This document shows positions 10,930 to 22,340 of a stretch of DNA of 64,000 nucleotides, piece by piece; the stretch's first letter is position 1; each line of letters begins with the position of its first letter. The notes beneath the pieces are model-generated. The model made no database searches, had not been told where the DNA came from, and saw only the letters and a list, made by a program, of their open reading frames with translations. A program made the translations under genes and the position numbers. Origin of the DNA: Dryococelus australis (lineage: Eukaryota > Arthropoda > Insecta > Phasmatodea > Phasmatidae); NCBI GenBank assembly GCA_029891345.1, contig CM057009.1, positions 208,438,709 through 208,502,708 on the forward strand. The letters are read 5' to 3'.

Positions 10930-11345
10930 GAGTGCTGAAAGAATAAACAGTAATATACCTTCTCGGTTCCCCCACACTCCTTTGCAAGATTTCCTCTGAG
11001 GCCTTCCCACTTTCCTTCCACTAAACTGCAAACCCATTCCACGCTTAAGTTTTATCTTGGAAACACCCCAGATGGCTAGTCGTGTGCTGAGTTTCGATGC
11101 AGGCGATATACCTACACTTCAAGCCTTTTCCGCAAGGATACTGTCTGATTTGTGTCGTTCCTCCAGATGATTACTTGTGTAGACAATACAGTGATATCTG
11201 CATGCCTAGTCCATAGAATTGATAGATAGGTACCCATGTTTCAATCTCCGTGCTAGCCAGGTACCTGGCCCACAAAATTTATAGCTTGGAATGTGTGCTT
11301 CGAAAGGAAGGTTGTTGATTAGCGAACTGGCCAATCTGTGTCCCC
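10930..11345 (-). pseudogene. PLA2-like domain protein (parvovirus VP1u/Polinton type)
   Basis: Minus-strand frame with LPFEAHIPSYKFCGPGTWLA, the calcium-binding YxxCGPGT loop of the phospholipase A2 domain found in parvovirus VP1 and many Polintons. It is followed by LKHGYLSINSMD, a stop, then ACRYHCIVYTSNHLEERHKSD, where the family has D-x-A-C-R-x-H-D. The catalytic His is kept, but the Asp after it is Cys here and a stop precedes the helix. The C-terminal part KLSTRLAIWGVSKIKLKRG is basic. In viruses this domain is thought to help breach endosomal membranes. The gene precedes the protease on the same strand and diverges from the ATPase gene. Confidence 0.75.
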
Positions 11346-11472
11346 GTGTGACCTTGCTCCCATGACACATTACAGCATACTAACACTACATGATCATTAT
11401 GGCTCTTAATATGTTTTCCTCAAACTTGGCCATCTACATCACCCGACCTGGTCAGGGGGTCCGTGAGTATTT

Positions 11473-12170
11473 GTGGTTTACCATTCATGTCTCAATACAC
11501 TGGAGATCGTACCCCAGGACACCACAATACCGGTCAGTATCACTGCAGTTGATGAATCTACAGCTTGCGAAACACGTCATTGGAAGCTGCTACCGAACAC
11601 CATGCATAGTATTATAGCAGACCCAAGCAATTGTGGGAAGATGTGTGCTTCTGAGCCTTCTGGTTCATCCCAATGAACTTTGCTTTGAGAACCTATACAA
11701 AATCTCTTCACCAACCAAAGTATCTACAACTCGCACAGATTCCACAGGCTGGGATGGCCTTTGTTATTTTCCATTTAGCGACAATGATGAAGTTGTGCTG
11801 CTGAATGCTTCCTAGCCCAACTCTGTGTTCGAAATCGATGATGTGGTATGTGAAGAACAGTCTACGATGCAACAGTATTTTAGCAAAGGTCGACTTGTAG
11901 CTGTGGACTCGATTTATCTCTGTCAAACATATTCCCGTATGTTGAAGCAACTTCTGTGCAAATGTTAAGTTCCTTGTTCTGTTTTGCATGAATGATATGA
12001 ATTAACGCCACATATACTCTGACCATGTGGATACCAATATAACTTTCGATAGTTTTAAGAATATGTGCTGGTGTTGCTGGAACGAATTACACGGTTTTCT
12101 AGTGATCGCCAAGGATTTTCCACCTCTTAAGGGCTGGTATCCCCAGGGCTTTGATTAGTTCATTTATGAC
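11473..12170 (+). pseudogene. ATPase: FtsK/HerA-type genome-packaging ATPase
   Basis: Polinton packaging ATPase, which would translocate DNA into capsids. The pieces lie in order on the plus strand. First is KLLPNTMHSIIADPSNCGKM (about 11580-11645), in which ADPSNCGKM corresponds to the Walker A loop GPSGCGKT. Next are NELCFENLYKIS, then SLHQPKYLQLAQI in another frame. The Walker B region is PNSVFEIDDVVCEEQ, followed by YFSKGRLVAVDSIYLCQTYS (11815-11930), which includes the conserved C-Q-T-Y. Last are SDHVDTNITFDSFKNMC, CCWNELHGFLVI and GWYPQGFD (12020-12160). At least two frameshifts and two stops are present. The degenerate Walker A loop alone would disable it. Most overlapping minus-strand open frames are shadows. 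Confidence 0.82.
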
Positions 12171-12330
12171 TGTGTCCCAATATGACTGCGCTCAACACCT
12201 CTACAGCGGACTAAGTTTTCTTTCCCTAGGAAAATACCTGCCTACAACTTTATGTACTGACACTTCAATTTAGTGACTTAGCCTTTATTGCTGTCAGCAT
12301 ACCTTTTTCTTGGAGGTCTGGAAGATCTGG

Positions 12331-12675
12331 TCATCTACAATGAAGTGTGGTTTGGCATGCAAAATTATCTACCCAGTCCTGCACAGGGGATAAAGGCAGC
12401 ATCATGGCAACATGCCCATCACATTTGATTGTCTGCTTGCTTCTTCCCTGGCAGGTGAAGTTGCCGCAGCACATGCAAGAAGACTGTACCACCATCGGGG
12501 TACAGTAGCAGCACTGTGAATTGTTCCAGCTGGGCGCTGGTGTCGTCGCCTCAGCTGCAGCGCATGCTCGCACAGTGGTACCAACTTTGGGGAAATCAAG
12601 CTGACCCACGATGTCACTTCCTGCTTCATGTGCGTGCGCTGGAAGTGTGCCGACGTGGAACAGACAGCTCACCAT
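12331..12675 (-). CDS. Unassigned cysteine-rich open frame
   Basis: An open minus-strand frame of 114 codons with ten cysteines clustered as QCCYC-x8-CMCC-x4-C (GNFTC) and a later KCDGH. The spacing resembles a zinc-binding cysteine-rich domain, such as the one ending piggyBac-type transposases, but no flanking transposase sequence was recognised. It lies within P1 just beyond the ATPase gene. It may be a P1 gene, a piece of an inserted transposon, or chance. Confidence 0.3.
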   Translation of the reverse strand: MVSCLFHVGTLPAHAHEAGSDIVGQLDFPKVGTTVRACAAAEATTPAPSWNNSQCCYCTPMVVQSSCMCCGNFTCQGRSKQTIKCDGHVAMMLPLSPVQDWVDNFACQTTLHCR

Positions 12676-12839
12676 ATTTGGGCAAGATTGCTGTGATTCG
12701 TAGGTGATTCAAGTTCCCCCTCTAAGCCCAAATGAACTGAATATTTCTTAAAAGGCCAAGTGTTTTGTCATTGGGAAAGTCTTAGTTTTTTTAGGCATCT
12801 GGTCCCCAATTGGTAATTAAATATTAGAATCCTCTCTAA

Positions 12840-14470
12840 GGGGTTATTGAAGATAAAATTGTATATAAACGGGTGTGTGGAGTCAGTCGCGTTCGATCAC
12901 TGCCCCGAGGAGCTCTAATGCACTGATATAAGTAGAACAGAATAAAATATGACTTTGTAAAATAATAATAATAACAAGCCATTATGTCAAGTGTAAGCCT
13001 GGCACACTTGGTGCCCTGATAATTACAATAGGCGCCACGATGTAAGAAATTTATAAATGTATATGTTGAGAATGCTTTAACAATTGGCAAAGATATAAAA
13101 TAAAATGTAATTTAATATCAAAAAATGTGCATATTTCCAAAAATTTTAATGTTATCTTTTTTTAAGATACATTTTTAAATTCAACCCTGAAAAGTTAAAA
13201 ATGAAATGATGTATTTTTCAAACTAAAATGGCCTTTGATAAGCTAGAAAATGATTGGTAGTTCTCAAACTTTTTGCCTCTGTGTGGCCACACAGCCAACA
13301 ATTTTCAATAAGCATTGAACGTGCAAAGTTCATACTAGAATGGCATTTGGTAAGAAAGAAAATACTGCGTATTTTAAATCGTTTTAGCCTCTGTAGGGTT
13401 ATACAGCCAACATTTCTAATTAATATGTACAGATCCATTTAAACATTAAATGTGGGAATCAAATCTTTAAAAATAAAGATACCTTTTTTTTTTTTTTTTT
13501 TTTTTTTTTTGCCTCTGTCGGCTATGTGTAGCAATACAATTAAACCAGAAAACAAAGTAAATTTAACTTTTGCTAGGACTTGTAAGTTTGGCTGAATATT
13601 TGATTAATAATCTTGTTATGTGTTACTCCCTTATTGGAGACTTATCTAGAAGCAGTATATTTGAAATATCTTCTGATATTATGAATGGAGAGTTGTGTTT
13701 TTTAATGTCAATCATACACATATTTTTTCTCTAAATGTGAAAAACCTGTGAGTTCTGGTAAATATTGTAATTTAAAAATTTGTATTTAAAATTTAATTGA
13801 TCCAAACACTATTTTAATCTTGGCCAAATATAATTCATATTTTGGTGTGGCCATTATTTGGTACTGTAACAAAACTACATTTTTGAACCATTGCAATAAC
13901 CTTTGCATTTTAAATAGTGTATTCACTCAAGCTGTATTTTAATATTGGCCAAATACTATTTCTAACTTGGAATGGCCTGAGTATAGAATTTTTGCATTCA
14001 GTGTTTTTTAATGATGATGTTTATAATTGGCTACTATGGGGAACAAATCTAGTTAAAGTTTAAAATAAATTAATGTCTATTTCTCTGGAATATAGGAAAA
14101 TTCTAGAGTCTATTGTAGAGGAAATAATTGTTTGAGAAAATAAAAAAAAAAAAAAAAAAAGAATAAAATACTCAAATCATATTTCATATATTCTTTGTTC
14201 AGATGTCATATTTCTAACTTATTATGCACTTTTTGTGCCCTGTTCAAAGAGGTTTTTTTTAAACTTAACTTGCTGGACTCCTCTGGAAGTCCAGATTGAT
14301 GCATTTTCGAGAACAAGGACATAGCACATTATTGCACATCATTGAACAATGAGCTATGCCGTGTCCAAGTTCGGTAATAGTGGTCTGAAGCATGCACCAG
14401 AAAGTTGTCTTACTTTTACTAATGATGGAAACTGCAGCTTCAATGGGAAACAGGCCAAACATCTCGAAGA
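12840..14470. repeat. AT-rich non-coding block with degenerate repeats
   Basis: No coding similarity. Diverged repeats of about 125 bp share GAATGGC(A/C)TTTG, TAAG(A/C), then GCCTCTGT and ACAGCCAACA; copies start near 13225 and 13345, with a partial copy after the poly-T run (about 13483-13510). Later sequence repeats TTTTAAT(C/A)TTGGCCAAATA near 13815 and 13940. A poly-A run lies near 14142-14160 and a G-run near 14480. The block separates the ATPase from the coiled-coil gene and may be an insertion into P1. Confidence 0.5.
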
Positions 14471-14539
14471 ACAAAGGGGGAGGGGGGGGGGGGGTTAGCA
14501 TGATGGGGATGCTGCCAATGATTCTTTTGTCCGCAGAAT

Positions 14540-16385
14540 CACTTCAGAAGCTTTGAAACTACTGGTCGCACTGCAGAATGCATCTACTAACACCGATACT
14601 TATATTCGCTCGTTCACATCTGGTATATCTCGGCTTGCTGGCTTGGAGCCAAAACTCAACAGTGTAGACGAGTAAATATCCGGCAAGGTGACTACTGAAT
14701 TCCACACATTTGCCGAGGATGTGCGCAAACTGTCTGCTTTAGGCGAGAAGCTGGCCGCTGTGGAGAGCCGAATCTACAATATGAATGTATTGACTAAAGA
14801 CATGGACATGCGACTCACCGAGTTGATCGAGATGGTGGCTAGTCTAACCGAATTTGCATCCGGCGATGCACTCAGGGTAATAGAAGGAAATATACTAACC
14901 AATACGAATTCACTGTCTGCGAAGATGGAGGCCCAGATTCGCTCATTAACTTCTACTGATGCAGATACGCTGACCACTCTAGGTGGCAAGCTTGTGGCCC
15001 TGAAAAGAAACTCGATATTGCAGACAGCTGCCTTACCGACCTACGAAAATAGATAGGGGCCTTAATGTCAGCACTGAGGGCACAAGTGCGCTTGCTGCTT
15101 TAAATATGAAGCTGGTCGCACTGGAATAGAACTTTGTGGCTGTGTAGAAGAAACTAGCTGTTGTAGGCACACAAGTTGCCACCAGCGACCTTACAGACCT
15201 AACTTCCAAATTAGCCAGGACCTTTAATGTGGGAGCTGAGGGTGTGGGTGTGCTGGCCGCTTTAACTACGAAACTGACCGACCTGGAATTCTAATGGCAG
15301 GAATATCAAATACATAATACACTTTAGAGTTGCTCACATCCCACATCGACCCCTTGGTTGTGCAGCTCGAGACAATGAAAGAGGCAGTACACCATACTAT
15401 CACTTGTCATCTGTCTGACTTGCATACTGATGAAGACAAGTGGGCCCATTATAAACATATATATGAGGCAATACTTAATCGCATTGCCATATCAGAGGAT
15501 CTGCTTAGTAAGCTGAGCTAGTGGCTTTACTAAATTATATATAAACTAAGTACATTTGACATATTTCAGTGACATTTCTAACTTCACCGAAGACCTGCAA
15601 TGTGTTGTTGCAAGTGTCCGTCATAAGTATCTGCTCGCCAAGCGGGCGCGAATGCAATGCGATGTTGTCTTGGCATATATACTTCGGCCATTAACGACTC
15701 GACTCGACCAGCAGCAGCACCCTGTTCCTCCTACTCTGAAGACCGGACCGAGCTTCGAACCCAAGAGGAAACGGAAGACAGAGGAGGAGATCGAAGATGA
15801 TGTGCCCCTGGCAACTTTGAATCGCAAGAAGGAGCGATCTAATGTATGCTCATTGACTGTTTGCCATAACCTCACTGCCTACACACCATGGTTCAACGAT
15901 TCGACTAATAGCATGTATAAGCATAATAAGAAGTGGTTTTAAGGAGACAATCAAATTTTCTTTTTGCCCAATGATGTTATTCAAGTGGGTGATGAAGTAA
16001 TGCAAATCTTGCCCGGCCTCTATGAGCTGCTGTTTAAACATAAGCCAGAAGATTATTCTCGTGCTGCATTGCGGCAGTACTAGCGCTTACTTCAACTCAC
16101 GAGTGCTCATATAACCTGGAATTATGTTGCCAGCAACACTTATAAGGACGAAACACACCAAAATGTTCGACATTATCACCGGTCTGTTCCCACACATGGA
16201 CTCGGGTGTGACTTCGAAGCTTGGTGGTAACGGTCGCTAGAATACATCTAGTGGGACGACATCAAAGAACTTGTTGACTACCTATGGCTGATCATCGCAT
16301 CTCAGCAAGCTTGAAATACATCTCCCATGAACAAAATCGTCAAATTGTTAGAGGAACTGCAGGAGGCAGGTATATCCAGTGAAGC
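14540..16385 (+). pseudogene. Coiled-coil/basic protein with conserved Polinton C-terminal domain
   Basis: The N-terminal part (14540-15300) is a long heptad-rich helix. A motif LxALxxKLxxLE recurs as LSALGEKLAAVES, LTTLGGKLVALKR, LAALNMKLVALE and LAALTTKLTDLE, like a fibrous coiled coil. From 15330 to 15840 the pieces are helical and end in a basic patch (EPKRKRKTEEE). The C-terminal part (15920-16385) reads KKWF, ILPGLYELLFKHKPEDYS, then WDDIKELVDYL and MNKIVKLLEELQEAG. This matches a conserved domain I associate with arthropod Polinton genes (DUF8207-like). The same domain lies just before the integrase in P2 (YVYWNDVNELVRR, then TNILEELCENRYIE). Many stops and shifts are present. It may be one gene or two. 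The role is unknown; a fibre or core function is conjecture. Confidence 0.6.
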
Positions 16386-16389
16386 CTAA

Positions 16390-17185
16390 ACATATCACCT
16401 TACCTAAACTGGAAATACTTCTTCCATGTGCACTGTGACACTGGGAGACTATGTCACATGTGCAAATAGCTGATAAACTACATCGGCCCATCCACAGGAT
16501 GTACCCTAGATTCAAGGTTCTTCTGTTTGGGCTTGACGACTTTATGCCCATGCCAATATAGGATCTCGCTACATCCTGACCGTTATTGATTGTTTCTCCA
16601 AGTATGGTTTGAGTGTCCCTGTGTGCGGAAAGTGAGGCACAGATGTCGCTGCTGCTATGAAATTTATTTTGGATACTGAACATCCAGAAAGATCAAGGTC
16701 GGGAATTCTATAATCCTGCCTTCACTACTCTCATGAAGGCAAATGACAATCACTATAGCACATTTAGCAATTTGAATGCTTCGATTGTGAAAAGATTTAA
16801 CTGTACACTTGAGACTATGTTGTGGAATGCATTTTCATCCGAGGGTAATTATAGGTGGCTGGTCTTGCTTCCACGCCTCATTGCAAAGTATATTTATCCT
16901 CGCCCACATCGCACAATTGGGATGAGACACGCACATGTTACTGCCATGAACACTTCATTTCTATGTCGAACTGTGTACAAAAACATTAAGAAGATGGATT
17001 TGCACATCCTGAAAGCAAAAGTCGATGATTTCATGAGAATCTCTCGGATTAAATCTGCTTTTGGTATAGCTTATATTCCCTCGTGGAGTGTTGAAGTATT
17101 TCGTGTAGTCAAGTTTATAGATTATGAAACTCGTACCTATTATTCCGCCGATTTATCCAGCACAGTACTTCGAGGTGGATTCTAA
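16390..17185 (+). pseudogene. INT: Polinton retroviral-type (rve) integrase
   Basis: DDE integrase that would insert the element into host DNA. The N-terminal part is broken (KLHRPIHRMYPRFKVL near 16470-16520). The core reads SRYILTVIDCFSKYGLSVPV (16563-16620) with the second catalytic Asp, then GREFYNP near 16700. It continues with HYSTFSNLNASIVKRFNCTL and YRWLVLLPRLIAKY, and the substrate helix motif RTIGMRHAHVT. The chromodomain-like end is IKSAFGIAYIPSW, SVEVFRVVKF and TYYSADLSSTVLRG. The frame from 16733 to 17185 is uninterrupted; stops and a frameshift lie upstream. In SIVKRFN the family's catalytic Glu (A-x-x-E-R-F-N) is Lys. It directly follows the conserved domain gene, as in P2. Confidence 0.83.
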
Positions 17186-17529
17186 GCAGAATAACTGTGG
17201 GTGACTATGCATCCTCATGATTATCTTGTATGTATTGTTTGTCAACAAGGCAAATTAGCTTATCTTAAGTGGCTTGTATTCCCATCAAGCCAGAACCAAT
17301 GGATTCCAGTATATTCATTGTTTAAATGAATTGTCTGTGTGATGATGTATTTTGTTTGCAATAAAAACCAATTTCACAAATTGTACTGTCTTATAATTAC
17401 TTTTGCATGAGCTTGCCTACTCCTGTTGCTGGTCATATGGGCCTAAGGGTGCCTAGACTTGTGTGTGCCATTTTTTAGGTTACGTTGTATCCAATTGGAG
17501 CATCATCGCTGGTATGTGAGTGTCTGAAG

Positions 17530-18345
17530 TAGTAGTGTGAGACATTCTGGCTCGTGGGAGAAAAAAACCCACCTGGCATTGTGCCGGGGATTTTTTCGGG
17601 CTGGTGTTGTGGCCTGGAGTCGAGGTATGATAGGGAAGCAGACCACACCCCAGCCTGGCATTGTGCTGAGGATTTTTTCATGCTGGTATTGTGCCGGAGA
17701 CTTCGGGAGGAATTTTCGGTACATGCTGGTCGCCAACATGGTCGCCATTGGGGTACTGGCTAGGATAGAAGTATCCAGAATGCATATGCAGGAAGTAGAG
17801 ACATTTGGTAGTATAGACACATCCAGGGGGAAAAATCGGCATGTAGGAAGTTTCGAGACTTATGCCACAATGGTTGGCTTACTGGCTAAAAAATGGCCAC
17901 CATTATACTCGATAGATGCGTCCAGAGAAAATAACCATAGGGTAGAAGCATCCGGAGAAAAACAGGAAGTTTCGAGACATACTGGCCGACAAAATGGCCA
18001 TCACCAGTATACTTACTAACACAATGGCTGCTGTCTTACTGGGTAGAAGCATCCAGAGAATATACACAAGGGTAGAAGCATCCAGAAAATAAACTGGAAG
18101 TTTCAAGGTGTACTGGCCGACAAAATGACCACCACCAGCCTACTGTCTAACAAAATGGCCGCCATTATACAGGATAGAAAAATCAACAGAATATACAAAC
18201 AGGGTATAAACATCCATAAAATAAACGAGAAGGTTTGAGATGTACTGGCTACCAACATGGCAGCCAGAAAAGAGAATTTTCTATGGAAATGTTAACATTT
18301 TTCGACCAAAAAGGGAAATTTTTCATCCAAGATGGCCGCCTCACA
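17530..18345 (+). repeat. Minisatellite with repeated ATGGCCGCC motif
   Basis: The first part has an 80-bp duplication: CCTGGCATTGTGC, GGATTTTTTC and GCTGGT recur at about 17572 and 17652. The second part has 3-4 units of about 118-132 bp sharing GGTAGAAGCATCC, GGAAGTTTCGAGAC and an ATGGCC motif; GAAGTTTCGAGAC-like sequence starts near 17849, 17967, 18099 and 18229. Variants of AAAATGGCCGCCAT occur about nine times, at roughly 17727, 17869, 17889, 17991, 18021, 18121, 18151, 18257 and 18331. The 160-codon open frame here is a by-product of the repeats. Confidence 0.7.
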
Positions 18346-18349
18346 TCCC

Positions 18350-21300
18350 ACAATCTCCACCAGAATGCCAGTCGCAACAGAGCCTATCTTTTTATACTAT
18401 TACCCTTCATTACATTTTTTATTTATTTTTGGATTTATAATTATTATCCTCGTTGCATTTTCTTGCCTTCTGGCATTTATTTACGATATTCAATTACTTC
18501 GACATGAATGGGTCATCAAAAGCTAAACTAACAAATTGCAATAAATAGTTATATTCTTCTCTTCTCATTGGTTTAGGTTGGCAAAAATGGTTATTCCTTA
18601 TATAATTGTATATGAAAGTAAACAAAAACGAAAGAAAATTATCTTGACTGTCCAGGGCCAACTTGAAAAGCTTGCATGTAGGCCGGCTGCATGAGGCTGC
18701 AGATGGGGAGAGCCCTTCCTTCCTCAACAATCAAAGGTTTGCAGTGGGCTTACAGGTTCTGGCGACTCCACGACTGTATACATCATGGCCAGCTGCCACA
18801 CTACGAGTTGCTCGCCTTGGTCCCTCGTAGCAACTGAAACAACAGTGGCCCAGCATCAGGTACGACCAAACCACAATAGGGGTTTCCAGTTCACCTTCTG
18901 GTCTAAAAATAATGTAGCATGAAACTAAATTCTTTTGAACATCTCAGCAGGTTCAGTTAGAATAACAAAACCCTTTTTTCTTATAATCTTAATGAGAAGC
19001 ATGGTGCCAGCTGTCCTTTTAGCTAAATAAAATACACAGTAATCCTGAGCAGCAAAGGAAATTAGAGCAAAAATCCACCCAACACTTCATAGCCTATCCT
19101 ATCTAAAACTATTATTAAATTTCCCAAACTGTAGTAGACCAATCCTAATCTACAGTACAGGCAACACACACGTACACAACATTCTGCTGGGCTGGTGGAT
19201 ACACTAGCTGGCATCAGTTATGTCCCAACCTTAGGAAGTTTTCCACGCTCATCAAACACTGTTAAAGAGTAGTGAGTCCTTATTCTTCATGAAATCAGCA
19301 CCAACAGCTCGCTTCTCTAGGTTCAGCCATGCCAGGCAAAGGTCTAGAGCTAGCTAAGTCCACCAGGACTGGTATTACGCTCACCGCCGCACAACTGCCC
19401 CACTGGAGTCAACTTCTACAGAAAGGAACTCGAGTCAAAGAGGGGTTGCCTTGTTGGCGCTTCTTCAGTGACGTGGGAGCATCGGCCTGTATGAGTGCTC
19501 CAAAACAAAGGACAACAGAAGGAGCACCTACCATTGATGCTCATCAACATAGCAGCCTCTAAAAAACTGGAGACATCAAGAGAGTTAGCAGGTGGCTGCT
19601 TTAACTCCCGGGTAGAGCAACCATCACTCCAGTAATCCTCAAAATTTGGACTGGGCAATATTATTATATATGGTGCAGTTTGGTTCATTTTACAAAAAAA
19701 AATCATCCTATATTATTTTTATTTGACCTATCAGTGGCCTCATCTTAAAGTCTTATAGGTCCTCACTACAGTCACAGTTGTTATAGAATCAGATGCAAAA
19801 ACCAACTGGGGTTCACTAGGAAGCCATGTCCATTGTTTCACATGATTTGCAGCTTGAAGTTGGAGGGAGGGAAAACATGTTGCCTAATTTTCCCCACCCC
19901 TTAAGAATGTAAAAGAAAGTTAACCCCACCAAATAAATTTTAAAATCACCATCAGCAAAAACATTCGAAACACCTAGACCTATAGCTATACATAAAGTTT
20001 TTATACATATCATCTTAGTCAGTGGCACGTCAACTTCTCCCTTCGACTATGTTGACAAAAGACTGGGAAGTTTCAGTTGCAGAAAATATTACCACCACAA
20101 AACACAAGTTTTAAGCTTACTGACATTCATCCCTCTCAAAAAAAAATTATAGCTCCTTAAGGAAATTGGGAATGAGACACATATGTCTGGAATTTGCTGC
20201 AAGTAGTTCAGCTATCTTCTGCTAGATAGCAGCAGCATCGAAGGATGGTGCCAGAGTGTCTACCGGGATCTTAGACGTGCTTTGGCTCTCGAAATGAACA
20301 ATGGTATGGGATGGAGGGAATGCGATAACTTGTACCTGTTCTCGGTCCCTCAATCGTGAAGTGCCATTAACGAGCTTGGGCAGATTGCAGATAACAGAAC
20401 CTACACCACTCCAGTCATGACAATGCAACATTTAATCATTTTGTTTCAATTATTTTGGCTTTAAACCCCACTTTTCTTACCAAACTGTCGCTAGTCCCTT
20501 CACAGGAATTTGCGACAGTCCAAAAGTCCTGAATTTCTAAATTCCGCTCAGAATCAATTATTTAACTTCACCACCTCACTTTTTATCATACAGGTAGGTA
20601 AAAGTGAGGTAAAATTAAACAGCATTGAAACTAGAGCTTGCTGGGGCAACTTAGAAAGCTCTAAAATCTGAATGAGCTTAGCTGGAAAAAAATGTTGGAT
20701 GGTTGTATTGTGAAGGGGGGTGGGGGGGGGGGTGAGTGGTGTTAGCCTCTCCTGACCGCCTCACAACAAACAAAAACCATCTGGGTGGACAAGGTCCCTC
20801 ACAAGGGACTGCACTACCCTCGCTCTGAGCTTCTGCAATGATTACAATTCGGTGGTGGCGCAGATAACAGACAGATTGGCTGTTGTCTGACCATGACACA
20901 TCCCTCCGCCATTCGGCAATGGTGAGACCAGAGAGAACCAGGTTAGTTTTATTTAGTACTTTTGTTTAATAAACGTTTAATACTGAATAACCTCTAGGAA
21001 AGAAATGAAAAATAACAAATAAAATATTAATACCGAATACCATCTAGAAACAAATGAAAAATACTTATACATGATCTCTATTTTAATAAACTATTAAAAT
21101 AACTGAAGATTATACTGTTAATTCATATAATGAAACGTAATTTGGAAATGATACCAAAGAAAGTGATCGCATAAGGAAGTACCGACTCTGTAACCATATA
21201 TAATTGAAATATCAATGACTAATGTTAAACATAACCTCTAAAAATTGCAATATTACAATGTACCCCCAGGGCCTTTTTAACTCGTCTTAAAAAAAAGGTT

Positions 21301-22200
21301 TACTTTTAAACAACGAGAAAACAGGTATTTTAATCTGCTGTGACAGAAACTGAAAATATAATTCTGTTTGTTAATAAATAAAAGGGATTAAGGATAACTG
21401 CCATATTGATTTAATTGAATTTTTCATCTAACTGAAAATGTAGTTAGTTATTTAGCATGTAATGGCTGACGAATAATAAGGTGTACATGGTATATTATTT
21501 CGGTTCTAAATCATACAGTTACATAAAGGACTCTGAAAGACTGGCGGGCTTCGATACACTAGCACAACTACTCTTTGCTCCAGAATATTCCTTAATAGTG
21601 AAGGCAGCATATAAATAAATATTATTTAATATTAATTTTTATTTTTTACCCACGCATCACGTTTACCGAATTAATATCCTTTTTTAATTTAAGAGACTTT
21701 CAAACCGGTTTTATGGATGTAATTAAGTATTAGTACGCATGGACAGATTCGACTTGGCACAATTTAAACAATACTATTTGTAATATATCGTTTATTTTTA
21801 ATGGCTTTAGTAGAGAATCTAAATTCTAATAAATCGTAAATTAAATTGAATTAACTGTGATTATTTGGAAAACTCCAAATATATCTACTTGCCGCCTATG
21901 ACATTGTAAAATTTCCTACCATTGCATGCTGTCGATGTTTAAGTAAGTTACTAACATTTTCTTCAAATCATCTGAAAATCAAGAATTTGTTACCATTGAG
22001 ACTGATTTCCATAATCCTCCTGTTAATAAACGAGTAGCATGAACGTATTTCAGTATAAAAATCCATACAATGCTTTATGTATTATATAAAAGAAAAGTCA
22101 TTTTTAAGGCTGTCTGGTTTGCAGTAATATAATATAGGCTCTAGGTTTGATTCAATTAGAGGGTTACAGACACATACATCTAGCTTCATACCAAAGGAAA
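18350..22200. other. Non-coding spacer, nothing assignable
   Basis: No transposon domain or RNA gene recognised. A 70-codon minus-strand frame at 20222-20431 (including PPSHTIVHFESQSTSKIPVD) looks protein-like, but I cannot place it. A G-run lies at about 20716-20732. From 20950 onward the DNA is strongly AT-rich. Confidence 0.45.
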
Positions 22201-22224
22201 AGGTTTAGCGACCTTAAAAGTTGA

Positions 22225-22340
<116 letters not shown>

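Larger units (their letters stand above)
5096..17190. mobile_element. Decayed Maverick/Polinton (adintovirus-like) element P1
   Basis: About 12 kb holding a recognisable Polinton gene set. On the minus strand, from right to left: PLA2-like protein, adenain-type protease, penton-like minor capsid protein, major capsid protein, then X, Y, Z and W. On the plus strand: FtsK/HerA-type packaging ATPase, a coiled-coil/basic protein with a conserved C-terminal domain, and a retroviral-type integrase. Every gene carries stops or frameshifts, so the copy is dead. Terminal inverted repeats and target duplications were not found. No protein-primed DNA polymerase B is recognisable, although such elements usually carry one of over 1000 codons. 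A non-coding stretch at 12.7-14.5 kb may be an insertion. An origin as an integrated adintovirus cannot be separated from a transposon origin here. Confidence 0.87.

Noticed and set aside
11708..11989. 93-codon minus-strand open frame
   Set aside because: Shadow of the packaging ATPase on the plus strand, where the Walker B region and CQTY motif are readable.
17537..18019. 160-codon plus-strand open frame
   Set aside because: Lies in a minisatellite; its residues follow the repeat and match nothing.
17840..18260. Spaced repeats that could suggest a CRISPR array
   Set aside because: Units are about 118-132 bp and diverged, with no short identical repeats or unique spacers, and the sequence is eukaryotic.
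19329..20130. Possible DIRS/Ngaro-like RT-RNase H (SDAKTNWGS near 19790)
   Set aside because: Only one short motif resembles that family; neighbouring landmarks are absent.
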